Assembly (NCBI RefSeq): GCF_905397435.1
Contig: NZ_CAJPVI010000026.1
Coordinates: 59,621-123,620, forward strand
DNA length: 64,000 nt
Source of the DNA: Cupriavidus numazuensis
GTDB taxonomy: Bacteria > Pseudomonadota > Gammaproteobacteria > Burkholderiales > Burkholderiaceae
Reading direction: 5' to 3'
Under the pieces are notes generated by a model. The model made no database searches. It was not told where the DNA came from and was given only the letters and a program-made list of their open reading frames with translations. Positions 24,191-32,286 of this stretch are shown here, piece after piece (position 1 is the stretch's first letter; each line of letters opens with the position of its first letter). The position numbers and the translations under genes were made by a program.

Positions 24191-25186
24191 ATGATCAGCC
24201 AGCACACCGGCGCACGCTGGGCCGGGGCGGCCCTCGCCGTGCCTCTGGCCTTCGCGAGCGCCACTGCCGCGCACGCCGAGGCCCCCTATCCGAACCGCCC
24301 GATCCGCATGGTGCTGCCCTCCGGCGCCGGCACCGTAACGGACCAGACTGCCCGGCTGATTGCCGAGCGACTGAGCACGTCGCTCAAGCAACCGGTGGTC
24401 ATCGACAACCGCCCCGGCGCCAACGGCATCATCGCCGGCGAAACCGTGGCGCGCGCTGCGCCGGACGGCTACACGCTGCTGTTCACGTACTCGGCGACGC
24501 TGACGGTGAACCCGTGGACCACGCCGTCGCTGCCGTACGACCCGCTCAAGGACTTCACGCCGATCGCGCGGCCCAGTGCGCCCGGCGGCAACCTGCTCGC
24601 GGTCAGCGCGAGCGTGCCGGCGCGCAACCTGCAGGAGTTCCTGGCGTATGTGAAGGCCAGCAAGTCGGAGCTCGCGTATTGCTCATGGGGCGTCGGCTCG
24701 GGCGGCCATCTGGCGATGGAGTATCTGAAGGCCAAAACCGGCATCCACCTGCGCCATATCCCCTACAAGACCGCGACCCAGTGCAGCAATGACCTGGCGG
24801 CCGGACACGTAACCATCGGCATTACCGATTCGGTCTCGTCGATTCCGCACCTGAAATCCGGCCGGATCCGCGGCATCGCGGTCTCGGGTCCCGAGCGGCT
24901 GCTGCCCACGCCTGACGTGCCGACCATGACGGAGCAGGGCGTGCCGTTCCAGCAGGCGAGCTGGGTCGCGCTGTTCGGGCCCAAGGGCCTGCCGGCGCCG
25001 ATCGTCACGCGGCTCAACGCCGAGGTGAACCGCATCCTGCAGTCCCCGGAAGACCGCGAGCGCTTTACCGCGATGAACCTGAAGCCGGCCGCGCCGGCGA
25101 GCGCGGCGGAGCTGGGCAAGCTGGTCAGCTCCGACCTGGCGGCATGGGGCGAGGTAGTGAGGGTCGCAGGACTCAAGGCGCAATAA
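24191..25186 (+). CDS. Bug/TctC-family periplasmic solute receptor
   Basis: A 331-residue receptor; ATG 24191 follows GGAGACCACATC. It has a Sec signal peptide cut after AHA, then APYPNRPIRMVLPSGAGTVTDQTARLIAERL. The usual PFxxGG loop is PSGAGT, a variation in the ligand-contact region. It lies 94 bp after the second acyl-CoA dehydrogenase and 63 bp before a porin gene on the same strand. Porin plus receptor would form an uptake route across the outer membrane and periplasm for the operon's substrate. No membrane permease is encoded nearby. Confidence 0.9.
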   Translation: MISQHTGARWAGAALAVPLAFASATAAHAEAPYPNRPIRMVLPSGAGTVTDQTARLIAERLSTSLKQPVVIDNRPGANGIIAGETVARAAPDGYTLLFTYSATLTVNPWTTPSLPYDPLKDFTPIARPSAPGGNLLAVSASVPARNLQEFLAYVKASKSELAYCSWGVGSGGHLAMEYLKAKTGIHLRHIPYKTATQCSNDLAAGHVTIGITDSVSSIPHLKSGRIRGIAVSGPERLLPTPDVPTMTEQGVPFQQASWVALFGPKGLPAPIVTRLNAEVNRILQSPEDRERFTAMNLKPAAPASAAELGKLVSSDLAAWGEVVRVAGLKAQ

Positions 25187-25249
25187 GTCCAGAAAGCGCT
25201 GCAGGCCAAAGCACAACACAACAAGCAGTGAGAACGGGAGAGTGCAAGC

Positions 25250-26302
25250 GTGAACGCAAGACAGTGGATGGCAATGGGGGTGACTGGGGCGGCGCTGGCC
25301 GCCGGCAATGCGGCAGCGGGAACGATGCAGCTGTTCGGCGTGGTGGATGCCTCGCTCGAATATGCGAAGGGGTCGGACAGCGTGGTGCGGATGCGCGAAG
25401 GCCAGCAGGCGGCCTCGCGCTGGGGGATTCGCGGCATCGAGGATCTTGGCGGCGGACTGAAGGCGAACTTCCTGGTCGAGTCGGGCTTCAACATCGACAC
25501 TGGCACGGAGTTCTTCGGCAACAACCGGTTGTTCGGACGGCAGGCCTACATGGGCCTGTCGGATGGCTGGGGCGAGTTCCGGCTTGGGCGCCAGTACACG
25601 CCGTCGTTCTATGCGTTGCTGCGGCTCGATCCGTTCCTGCTCAACGGCGCGGTGTCGCCGTTCAACCTGCTCAGCGCCACGGCGTCGCAGGGTACCGGGC
25701 ACGTGGCCTACGGCGCGCGCTTTGACAATGCCGTGCAGTACTTCTCGCCGAACTGGGGCGGCTTTTCGTTCACGGCCGCGGTGGCGCCGGGCGAAGTCCC
25801 CGGTGCGCCGCGCTCAGGCCTGAACTTCGGCATGAACGCGACGTACGAGGCGGGCAACGCCTATGCGTTCTACAGCTACCAGGGCATGTACACGGGCGCT
25901 AACGTGCCTGTCGATACCACGCTGACATCGAACCACTTTGTCGGCGGCTCGTACCGGTTCCAGCCGATCGAAGTCGGGTTGCTGTTCAGCACGGCCAGCA
26001 GCGACCGGCCCAATACGCGCTCGGCGCGCCACTATGGCGTGACGTTCAGCTGGACGGTGACGCAGCGCGACACGTTCAAGGCCGCCGCGGTCAAGCGGCA
26101 GATCCTGGGCGGTGGGGAGCGGCCGCTCGCGGTGACGCTCGGTTGGGACCATGACCTGAGCAAGCGCACCACGGCCTACCTGCGCGCGGTGCTCGTGCAT
26201 AACAGCCCCGGCGGCAGCGTCACCAACAACAGCATCGCGATCGATCCGGGCAGCGGGGATGATGCCAGGTCCGTAAGCGTCGGCTTGCGCCACCGGTTCT
26301 GA
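25250..26302 (+). CDS. Gram-negative general porin of the betaproteobacterial OmpC/Omp32 type
   Basis: A 350-residue outer-membrane beta-barrel with GTG start at 25250 after GGGAGAG. A short signal peptide (about residues 1-21) is followed by GTMQLFGVVDASLEYAKG, the standard first strand of betaproteobacterial porins. FGRQAYMGLSDGWGEFRLGRQYTP and the C-terminal SVGLRHRF with terminal Phe fit the trimeric porin family and BAM recognition. It ends the long catabolic run and is convergent with the ketoglutarate semialdehyde dehydrogenase gene, 6 bp away. It probably admits the operon's carboxylate substrate. Confidence 0.92.
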   Translation: MNARQWMAMGVTGAALAAGNAAAGTMQLFGVVDASLEYAKGSDSVVRMREGQQAASRWGIRGIEDLGGGLKANFLVESGFNIDTGTEFFGNNRLFGRQAYMGLSDGWGEFRLGRQYTPSFYALLRLDPFLLNGAVSPFNLLSATASQGTGHVAYGARFDNAVQYFSPNWGGFSFTAAVAPGEVPGAPRSGLNFGMNATYEAGNAYAFYSYQGMYTGANVPVDTTLTSNHFVGGSYRFQPIEVGLLFSTASSDRPNTRSARHYGVTFSWTVTQRDTFKAAAVKRQILGGGERPLAVTLGWDHDLSKRTTAYLRAVLVHNSPGGSVTNNSIAIDPGSGDDARSVSVGLRHRF

Positions 26303-26308
26303 AGACCG

Positions 26309-27886
26309 TCAGCCCTTCGCGGGCTGGCCGTCCTTCAGGCGCCACAGGTCCAGCGGATTGCCGTCCTGCAACGCGGCCGGCAGCAATTCCGCGGGCACGT
26401 TCTGGTAGCACACCGGCCGCAGGAAGCGGTCCATCGCCGTGGTGCCGACCGAAGTCGTGCGCGTATCGGACGTGGCGGGGAAGGGGCCGCCGTGAACCAT
26501 GGCGTACGACACTTCCACCCCGGTCGGATAGCCGTTGAACAGCACGCGGCCCACCTTGCGTTCGAGCAGCGGCAGCAGTTGTGCGGCCAATGCGTAGTCG
26601 CCGCGGTCGGCCTGCACGGTGGCGGTCAACTGGCCTTCCAGTTCGCGCGTGACGGTAAGCAGGTCTTCCACATCGCGGCAGACCACCAGGACAGTGGAAG
26701 GGCCGAACACTTCGGCATGCATGCGCGGATCGGCGATAAAGCGCTGCGCCGTGGTTTCGAATACTGCGGCGCAGGCCTGGTTCGGGCCTGTGCTCGCCTG
26801 GCCGGTCGCGGTGCGAGCGAGGCCGGGGATGTCCGACAGACTGGTGATGCCATGTTCGAACGCGCGCTGAATACCCGGCGTCAGCATCGTGCCGGCCGGC
26901 TTCGCGGTCACTGCGGCGCCGGCCGCCGCGCGGAACGTGTCGAGCGCCGGGCCTTCGAGCGCGAGCAGCAGGCCCGGATTGGTGCAGAACTGTCCCACGC
27001 CGAGCACCAGCGAATCGGCCAGTTCGCGGGCGATGGCTTCGCCGCGTGCCGACAGCGCCTCGGGCAGCAGGAAGACCGGGTTGATGCTGCTCATCTCCGC
27101 ATAGACGGGAATCGGCTGCGCGCGGTTGCTGGCGACCTGCATCAGCGCCAGGCCGCCACTGCGCGAACCCGTAAAGCCCACGGCCTGGATGGCCGGGTGC
27201 GCAACCAGTTCCGTACCGACGGTGTGACCCACGCCGGTCAGCAGCGAGAACACGCCCTCCGGCAGGCCGGCATCGGCCACTGCCTTGCGGATCGCACGGC
27301 CGACTAGTTCCGAAGTGCCCGGATGCGCGGGATGCGCCTTGGCCACCACGGGGCAGCCGGCGGCCAGTGCCGAAGCGGTGTCGCCGCCGGCCACGGAGAA
27401 GGCCAGCGGGAAGTTGCTGGCGCCGAACACGGCGACCGGGCCAATTGCGATCTTCTGCATGCGCAGGTCCGGCCGCGGCGGCGTGCGCTCGGGCAGGGCG
27501 CTGTCGAGCGTGGCCGTCTGCCACCGACCGGCGCGCAGCACGCTGGCGAACAGGCGCAGCTGACCCGTGGTGCGGCCGCGCTCACCTTGCAGGCGGGCAA
27601 TGGGCAGTGCACTTTCGGCATGCGCGCGCGCGATCAAGGTATCGCCGAGCGCTTCGATCTGGTCGGCGATTGCTTCGAGGAAACGTGCGCGCTGGTCAGG
27701 CGACGTGGCGCGGAAGGTATCGAACGCCGCTTCGGCCAGTTCGCAGGCGCGTGCCACATCATCGGTGCCGGAGCTGTGAAATACGGGCTCGAGCGTCGCG
27801 CCCGTGGCCGGGTTGATCGCGTGGAAGGGTTCGCTGCTGCCGTGCACGGCGCTCGCGCCGATCAGCATTTCGCCGGTAATCGTCAT
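26309..27886 (-). CDS. 2,5-dioxovalerate (alpha-ketoglutarate semialdehyde) dehydrogenase
   Basis: A 525-residue aldehyde dehydrogenase of the ketoglutarate semialdehyde group. Cofactor and fold motifs are present (GPVAVFGASNFPLAFSVAGGDTASALAAGCPVVAKAHPAHPGT; VGFTGSRSGG), as is the catalytic-Cys region (VLGVGQFCTNPGLLL). Such enzymes oxidise 2,5-dioxopentanoate to 2-oxoglutarate, the last step of non-phosphorylating glucarate, galactarate and pentose routes. It is transcribed with, and just downstream of, the GntR regulator, and a glucarate dehydratase lies on the other side. The intermediate dehydratase (KdgD) is not in this window. A tcatatga site lies 87 bp upstream of the start. Confidence 0.9.
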   Translation of the reverse strand: MTITGEMLIGASAVHGSSEPFHAINPATGATLEPVFHSSGTDDVARACELAEAAFDTFRATSPDQRARFLEAIADQIEALGDTLIARAHAESALPIARLQGERGRTTGQLRLFASVLRAGRWQTATLDSALPERTPPRPDLRMQKIAIGPVAVFGASNFPLAFSVAGGDTASALAAGCPVVAKAHPAHPGTSELVGRAIRKAVADAGLPEGVFSLLTGVGHTVGTELVAHPAIQAVGFTGSRSGGLALMQVASNRAQPIPVYAEMSSINPVFLLPEALSARGEAIARELADSLVLGVGQFCTNPGLLLALEGPALDTFRAAAGAAVTAKPAGTMLTPGIQRAFEHGITSLSDIPGLARTATGQASTGPNQACAAVFETTAQRFIADPRMHAEVFGPSTVLVVCRDVEDLLTVTRELEGQLTATVQADRGDYALAAQLLPLLERKVGRVLFNGYPTGVEVSYAMVHGGPFPATSDTRTTSVGTTAMDRFLRPVCYQNVPAELLPAALQDGNPLDLWRLKDGQPAKG

Positions 27887-27971
27887 GGCTGGGGTTTCCT
27901 GCAGAAGAAGGGTGCGAGGGCACCGTCAAACGGAATGACCGGTCGGAGCGTGCCGCCGAATCTCATAAGAC

Positions 27972-27981
27972 ATCATATGAC
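27972..27981. promoter_or_regulatory. Candidate GntR-type operator upstream of the semialdehyde dehydrogenase
   Basis: ATCATATGAC contains the perfect dyad TCATATGA. The near-identical GTCATACGAC (28830-28839) lies in the divergent regulator/gudD promoter region. Two matching sites, one before each transcription unit, suggest a shared regulator, most simply the adjacent GntR protein. Confidence 0.45.
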
Positions 27982-28019
27982 ATGAGGCGGTCGTCCGCAA
28001 CACCGGGGACGACGAAGGC

Positions 28020-28757
28020 TCAGCCGGCCGCGGAGGCCTTGCGCAGGCGCTCGCGGCTGTTGGTCAGGTGCATGCGCATGGCGGCCTTGGCGGCCTCGGG
28101 GTCGCGGCGCTCGATGGCGTCGTAGATGTTTTCGTGCTCGATATGCACGCGTTCCAGGTACTGGGCGCGCTCCTGCGAATTGACCTGCAGGCGGCTGCGC
28201 GGGATCAGCATGGTGCCGAGGTGGCCCATGATGTCAGTGAAGTAGCGGTTGCCGGTGGCGCGCGCAATAGACAGGTGGAACTCGAAGTCGGCGCCGACGG
28301 CGTCGCTGCCCTCGGTCGTATTGCGCTTCATGGTGTCGAGCGCCCGGCGCATGGCCCCCAGATGTTCGTCGTTGCGGCGCGTGGCGGCCAGGCCGGCGGC
28401 CTCGGCCTCCAGGCTCACGCGGAATTCCAGCATGGCCAGTACGTCCATGGCGGTGCCCATGGCGGCGATATCGATGCGGAACGGCGACGGCGTTTCCGCA
28501 GGGCGTGCCAGCACGAAGGTGCCGATCCCGTGGCGCGTTTCCACCAGCCCGCTGGCTTGCAGTCGCGACAGCGCCTCGCGTACCACGGTGCGGCTCACGC
28601 CGAACGTGGCCATCACTTCCGATTCGGTGGGCAGCTTGTCGCCCGGCTTGAGTTGCCCCTGGCGGATGCGTTCGGTCAGGCCACTCACCACTTCCTCGGC
28701 AAGCGTACGGCCGCGGCGGCGCAGGGGTGCGGGCGAAGTCATCTGGGCGTCGGACAT
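28020..28757 (-). CDS. GntR-family (FadR/FCD subfamily) regulator of the glucarate locus
   Basis: A 245-residue regulator. ATG 28757 begins the canonical module; the frame stays open far upstream, but that stretch is antisense to gudD. The winged helix (about 18-85: GQLKPGDKLPTESEVMATFGVSRTVVREALSRLQASGLVETRHGIGTFV) is followed by an FCD effector domain (about 100-240) with metal-ligand-like His in FEFHLSIARATGN and HIEHENIYDAI. It probably represses gudD and the semialdehyde dehydrogenase and is released by glucarate or a related sugar acid. It sits between the two enzymes and is divergent from gudD. Confidence 0.9.
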   Translation of the reverse strand: MSDAQMTSPAPLRRRGRTLAEEVVSGLTERIRQGQLKPGDKLPTESEVMATFGVSRTVVREALSRLQASGLVETRHGIGTFVLARPAETPSPFRIDIAAMGTAMDVLAMLEFRVSLEAEAAGLAATRRNDEHLGAMRRALDTMKRNTTEGSDAVGADFEFHLSIARATGNRYFTDIMGHLGTMLIPRSRLQVNSQERAQYLERVHIEHENIYDAIERRDPEAAKAAMRMHLTNSRERLRKASAAG

Positions 28758-28829
28758 GGTCGTGGGGAAAGGCGTAGGGAAATTGCGGCCTTGACCTGGC
28801 CGGGATGCCCTCATTATACTCGGTTGTAA

Positions 28830-28839
28830 GTCATACGAC
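28830..28839. promoter_or_regulatory. Candidate GntR-type operator in the gudD divergent promoter region
   Basis: GTCATACGAC lies between the regulator start (28757, minus) and gudD (28917, plus). It resembles the site at 27972-27981, sharing TCATA-Y-GAC. An AT-rich tract at 28843-28862 downstream may hold the gudD -10 region, but no clear hexamer pair is visible. Confidence 0.45.
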
Positions 28840-28916
28840 GACTGATAACGTATGCTAAAACATTCAAGCATGCGCCGCCAACCACGCATGCCAATCAGAT
28901 CCTGGAGACAGCCCGC

Positions 28917-30278
28917 ATGAACGCCACGCAAGCCGCCATCCCTGGCCAAACCGCCGCCACGCCGGTCGTGACCGAACTGACCGTGGTGCCGGTCGCCGGC
29001 CACGACAGCATGTTGATGAACCTGTCGGGCGCGCATGGCCCGTACTTCACGCGCAATATCGTGATCCTGCGCGACAGCGCGGGCAATACCGGCGTGGGTG
29101 AAGTGCCGGGCGGGGAGGGGATCCGCCAGACGCTCGAAGACGCCCGGACGCTGGTGGTGGGGCAGCCCATCGGCCAGTACCAGGCCGTGCTCAACCGCGC
29201 GCGTGCTGCGTTTGCCGGTCGCGACGCGGGCGGCCGCGGCCTGCAGACGTTCGACCTGCGCATCGCCATTCACGCCGTGACGGCGCTGGAAGCGGCGCTG
29301 CTCGATCTGCTTGGCAAGCATTTGCAGGTGCCCGTGGCGGCGCTGCTTGGCGAAGGCCAGCAGCGCGATGCGGTCGAGATGCTCGGCTACCTGTTCTACA
29401 TCGGCGACCGCCGCCGCACCACGCTCGACTACCGTACCGAGCCCGACGCCGGCAATGACTGGTTCCGCCTGCGCAATGAAGAGGCCATGACGCCCGAGGC
29501 CATCGTGCGCCTGGCCGAGGCCGCTTACGAGCGCTATGGCTTCAACGACTTCAAGCTCAAGGGCGGCGTGCTGCGCGGCGACGAAGAGATGGAAGCGATC
29601 ATTGCTTTGCATGAGCGCTTCCCGAAGGCGCGCGTCACGCTCGATCCGAATGGCGGCTGGCTGCTGGCCGACGCGATCCGCCTGTGCCGCGACAAGCACG
29701 GCGTGCTGGCCTACGCGGAAGACCCGTGCGGGGCCGAAGACGGCTACTCGGGCCGCGAGATCATGGCCGAGTTCCGCGCGGCGACGGGCTTGCCGACCGC
29801 CACCAATATGATCGCCACCGACTGGCGCCAGATGGGCCATGCGGTGCGGCTGCAATCGGTCGATATTCCGCTGGCCGATCCGCACTTCTGGACCATGCAG
29901 GGCTCGGTGCGCGTTGCGCAGATGTGCGCCGAGTGGGGCCTGACCTGGGGCTCGCATTCCAACAACCACTTCGATATCTCGCTGGCGATGTTCACCCACG
30001 TGGCCGCCGCCGCGCCGGGCCGCATCACCGCGATCGACACGCACTGGATCTGGCAGGACGGCGAACGCCTGACGCGCGACCCGCTGAAGATCGAAGGCGG
30101 CATGGTTCAGGTGCCCAAGACGCCGGGCCTTGGCGTGGAGCTGGACATGGATGCGCTGGCGCGCGCCAACGCGCTCTACCAGCAGAAGGGCCTCGGTGCG
30201 CGGGACGATGCGATCGCCATGCAGTTCCTGATCCCGGGCTGGAAATTCAACAACAAGGCGCCGTGCATGGTCCGCTAA
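28917..30278 (+). CDS. gudD: Glucarate dehydratase
   Basis: A 453-residue enolase-superfamily enzyme. All key positions match E. coli GudD with a constant offset of 8: the KxK base Lys213/Lys215, metal ligands Asp243, Glu268 and Asn297, Asp321, and catalytic His347 in WGSHSNNHF. It dehydrates D-glucarate (and L-idarate) to 5-keto-4-deoxyglucarate in the cytoplasm. It is divergent from the GntR regulator and followed 57 bp later by a Bug receptor, which is the probable sugar-acid capture protein. KdgD, which would link it to the semialdehyde dehydrogenase, must be encoded elsewhere. Confidence 0.96.
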   Translation: MNATQAAIPGQTAATPVVTELTVVPVAGHDSMLMNLSGAHGPYFTRNIVILRDSAGNTGVGEVPGGEGIRQTLEDARTLVVGQPIGQYQAVLNRARAAFAGRDAGGRGLQTFDLRIAIHAVTALEAALLDLLGKHLQVPVAALLGEGQQRDAVEMLGYLFYIGDRRRTTLDYRTEPDAGNDWFRLRNEEAMTPEAIVRLAEAAYERYGFNDFKLKGGVLRGDEEMEAIIALHERFPKARVTLDPNGGWLLADAIRLCRDKHGVLAYAEDPCGAEDGYSGREIMAEFRAATGLPTATNMIATDWRQMGHAVRLQSVDIPLADPHFWTMQGSVRVAQMCAEWGLTWGSHSNNHFDISLAMFTHVAAAAPGRITAIDTHWIWQDGERLTRDPLKIEGGMVQVPKTPGLGVELDMDALARANALYQQKGLGARDDAIAMQFLIPGWKFNNKAPCMVR

Positions 30279-30335
30279 GGGCCGCTGCACAGCCACCACA
30301 CAACACGCAGCGACATAAAACAACAGGAGACAACC

Positions 30336-31340
30336 ATGATCGAACTTTCCACGCTGCTGCGCCGCTGTGCGGGCGCGGGCATTGCCCTGGCGGCGGTAGC
30401 CATGACCGTTGCCGGCGGCGTTGCCGCGGCAGCCAGCCCGGCCTGGCCGCAAAAGCCCGTGTCGGTGGTCGTGCCGTTCCCGGCAGGCGGCTCGACCGAC
30501 ACGATCGCGCGCATGCTCGCCGTGCCGCTCAATGAAAAGCTGGGCCAGCCGTTCGTCATCGACAACCGCCCCGGCGCCACGGGCGCGATCGGTGCGACCT
30601 TCGTCAAGCGCGCGCCTGCGGACGGGTACACGATGATGGTCGCCTCGATCGGCGTCTATGCCGTCAATCCGTTCCTGCAGAAGAACCTCGGCTATGACCC
30701 GGCCAAGGACTTCGACCTGCTCACCGTGGCCGTGCGTGCGCCCAATGTGCTGGTGGCCAACCCGAACTTCCCGGCCAAGACCCTGCCTGAACTGGTCAGC
30801 TACATGAAGAAAAACCCCGGCAAGGTCAGTTTCGCGACCTCGGGCGCCGGATCGTCGGATCATCTGACTGCCGCGCTGTTCTGGCAGAAGAGCGCCACCG
30901 AGGGCCTGCACGTGCCCTACAAGGGCGGTGCGCCAGCCATCTCCGACCTGCTGGCCGGGCAGGTCGATGTGTCGTTCCAGAACATCAACGCAGTGCTGCA
31001 GCACATCCGCAGCGGCAAGCTGCGCGCGCTCGCGGTGACTTCAGACAAGCGCGCCGCGGTGCTGCCGAACGTGCCGACCATGGCCGAAGGCGGCGTGAAG
31101 GAGGTGGAGGTCTATTCCTGGCAGGGCGTGGCGGCGCCGCGTGGGCTGCCGGCTGACGTGAAGAGCCGCCTGCATGGCGCGCTGGTCGGTGCGCTCAACG
31201 AGCCGAAGATGCGCGAAAAGCTGGCCGAGAACGGCTTCGAGGTCGTGGGCAATACGCCCGAGCAGTTCGCGCAGTTCGAGAACCAGGAACTCAAGCGCTG
31301 GAAGACGGTGATCGAGCAGGGCAAGATCACCATCGAATAA
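30336..31340 (+). CDS. Bug/TctC-family periplasmic solute receptor (glucarate locus)
   Basis: A 334-residue secreted receptor with a Sec-type leader (about residues 1-31) and the mature start WPQKPVSVVVPFPAGGSTDTIARML. The ligand-cleft segment IDNRPGATGAIGATFV is standard for the family. ACAGGAGAC precedes ATG 30336. It follows gudD in the same direction, so an aldaric acid ligand is plausible, although Bug ligands cannot be read reliably from sequence. It is convergent with the DMT transporter gene. Confidence 0.9.
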   Translation: MIELSTLLRRCAGAGIALAAVAMTVAGGVAAAASPAWPQKPVSVVVPFPAGGSTDTIARMLAVPLNEKLGQPFVIDNRPGATGAIGATFVKRAPADGYTMMVASIGVYAVNPFLQKNLGYDPAKDFDLLTVAVRAPNVLVANPNFPAKTLPELVSYMKKNPGKVSFATSGAGSSDHLTAALFWQKSATEGLHVPYKGGAPAISDLLAGQVDVSFQNINAVLQHIRSGKLRALAVTSDKRAAVLPNVPTMAEGGVKEVEVYSWQGVAAPRGLPADVKSRLHGALVGALNEPKMREKLAENGFEVVGNTPEQFAQFENQELKRWKTVIEQGKITIE

Positions 31341-31355
31341 GGCGCTGCCGAGGCG

Positions 31356-32207
31356 CTAGCGCGCAAGCTGCAGCGTGATGATCCCTGCCAGGACCAGCGC
31401 CGTGGCGGCAAGCCGGCGCCGGTCGAATGGCTCGCGCAGCAGGAAGTGGCCAAGCAGTGCGGCGAAGATGACGCTTGATTCGCGCAGCGCCGCAAGCTTG
31501 GCCACCGGCGCCAGCGTCATTGCCCACAGCATCAGCGCGTACGAGCCCACGCGGTTGATACCGCCGATCCACGCGCGCTTCCATTCGCTGCGCAGTAGCG
31601 TCACCAGCGCTTGTCCGCGCCGGGCAAAGGCGTAGGACGGCATGAAGATGTGCGACAGGGCCTGCAGCCAGACGATGTAGGTGAAGACCTCGCCGTAGCG
31701 CTTGACCGCTGTGCCGTCGATGACCGTGCCACCGGCCAGGCATGCACCCGCCAGCAGCGCGAAGCCGAGCAGGTCGGGCGCCTGCTGCCGCCAGCGCACC
31801 AGGCTGACCAGCCCGCAGCAGATCAGCGCAATGCCGGCATAGCCGCCGGGCCCCAGGCGTTCGCTGCCCGTCAGCAGCAGGATGACTGCCACCATCATCG
31901 GTGCCGAACCGCGCATCAGCGGATAGGCCTGGCTGAAATCGCCGCGGTTGTAGGCGGCCACCAGCGACAGCTTGTATCCCACCTCCAGTGCCACCGTGCC
32001 AAGCAGGAACGGCCATACCTGCGGTGCCGGCAACGGCACGAAAAACAGCAGCGGCGCCGCCGCGAGCAGGCAGAACGTGTCGATCAGCGCCATCGACGAA
32101 AGCCGGTCGCCACCGACCTTGACGATGGCATTCCAGGAAGCGTGCATCAGCGCGGACAGCATGACGGCTGCGAACGCCATGCCATGGAAGTCGGCGGGAA
32201 GGGGCAT
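31356..32207 (-). CDS. DMT-superfamily (EamA-type) membrane transporter
   Basis: About 283 residues with roughly ten hydrophobic segments, typical of the ten-helix EamA/DMT fold (ALMHASWNAIVKVGGDR in the first repeat; ALRESSVIFAALLGHFLLREPF in the second). The frame is open further upstream, but the residues there are charged and non-membrane, so I start at ATG 32207; ATG 32180 is possible. It lies 79 bp downstream of phnW on the same strand, so it could be co-transcribed and export or import a phosphonate-related metabolite. The substrate is unknown. Confidence 0.82.
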   Translation of the reverse strand: MPLPADFHGMAFAAVMLSALMHASWNAIVKVGGDRLSSMALIDTFCLLAAAPLLFFVPLPAPQVWPFLLGTVALEVGYKLSLVAAYNRGDFSQAYPLMRGSAPMMVAVILLLTGSERLGPGGYAGIALICCGLVSLVRWRQQAPDLLGFALLAGACLAGGTVIDGTAVKRYGEVFTYIVWLQALSHIFMPSYAFARRGQALVTLLRSEWKRAWIGGINRVGSYALMLWAMTLAPVAKLAALRESSVIFAALLGHFLLREPFDRRRLAATALVLAGIITLQLAR

Positions 32208-32286
32208 CAATATGGTGTTCGTGGCGCTGACAGGGTGAGCCCATCCCCGGCTGGCGGGGATGGACGTGGGCTGGAAACAGGCGTGG

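Noticed and set aside
26310..26326. CAGCCC-TTCGC-GGGCTG hairpin as a terminator between porin and semialdehyde dehydrogenase genes
   Set aside because: It overlaps the coding end of the dehydrogenase and has no T-run on either side, so it is only a weak candidate.
28020..31004. A 994-codon minus-strand open frame
   Set aside because: Only the 245 codons from 28757 are the GntR gene. The rest is antisense to gudD and a Bug gene, has no recognisable motif, and is a by-product of high GC3.
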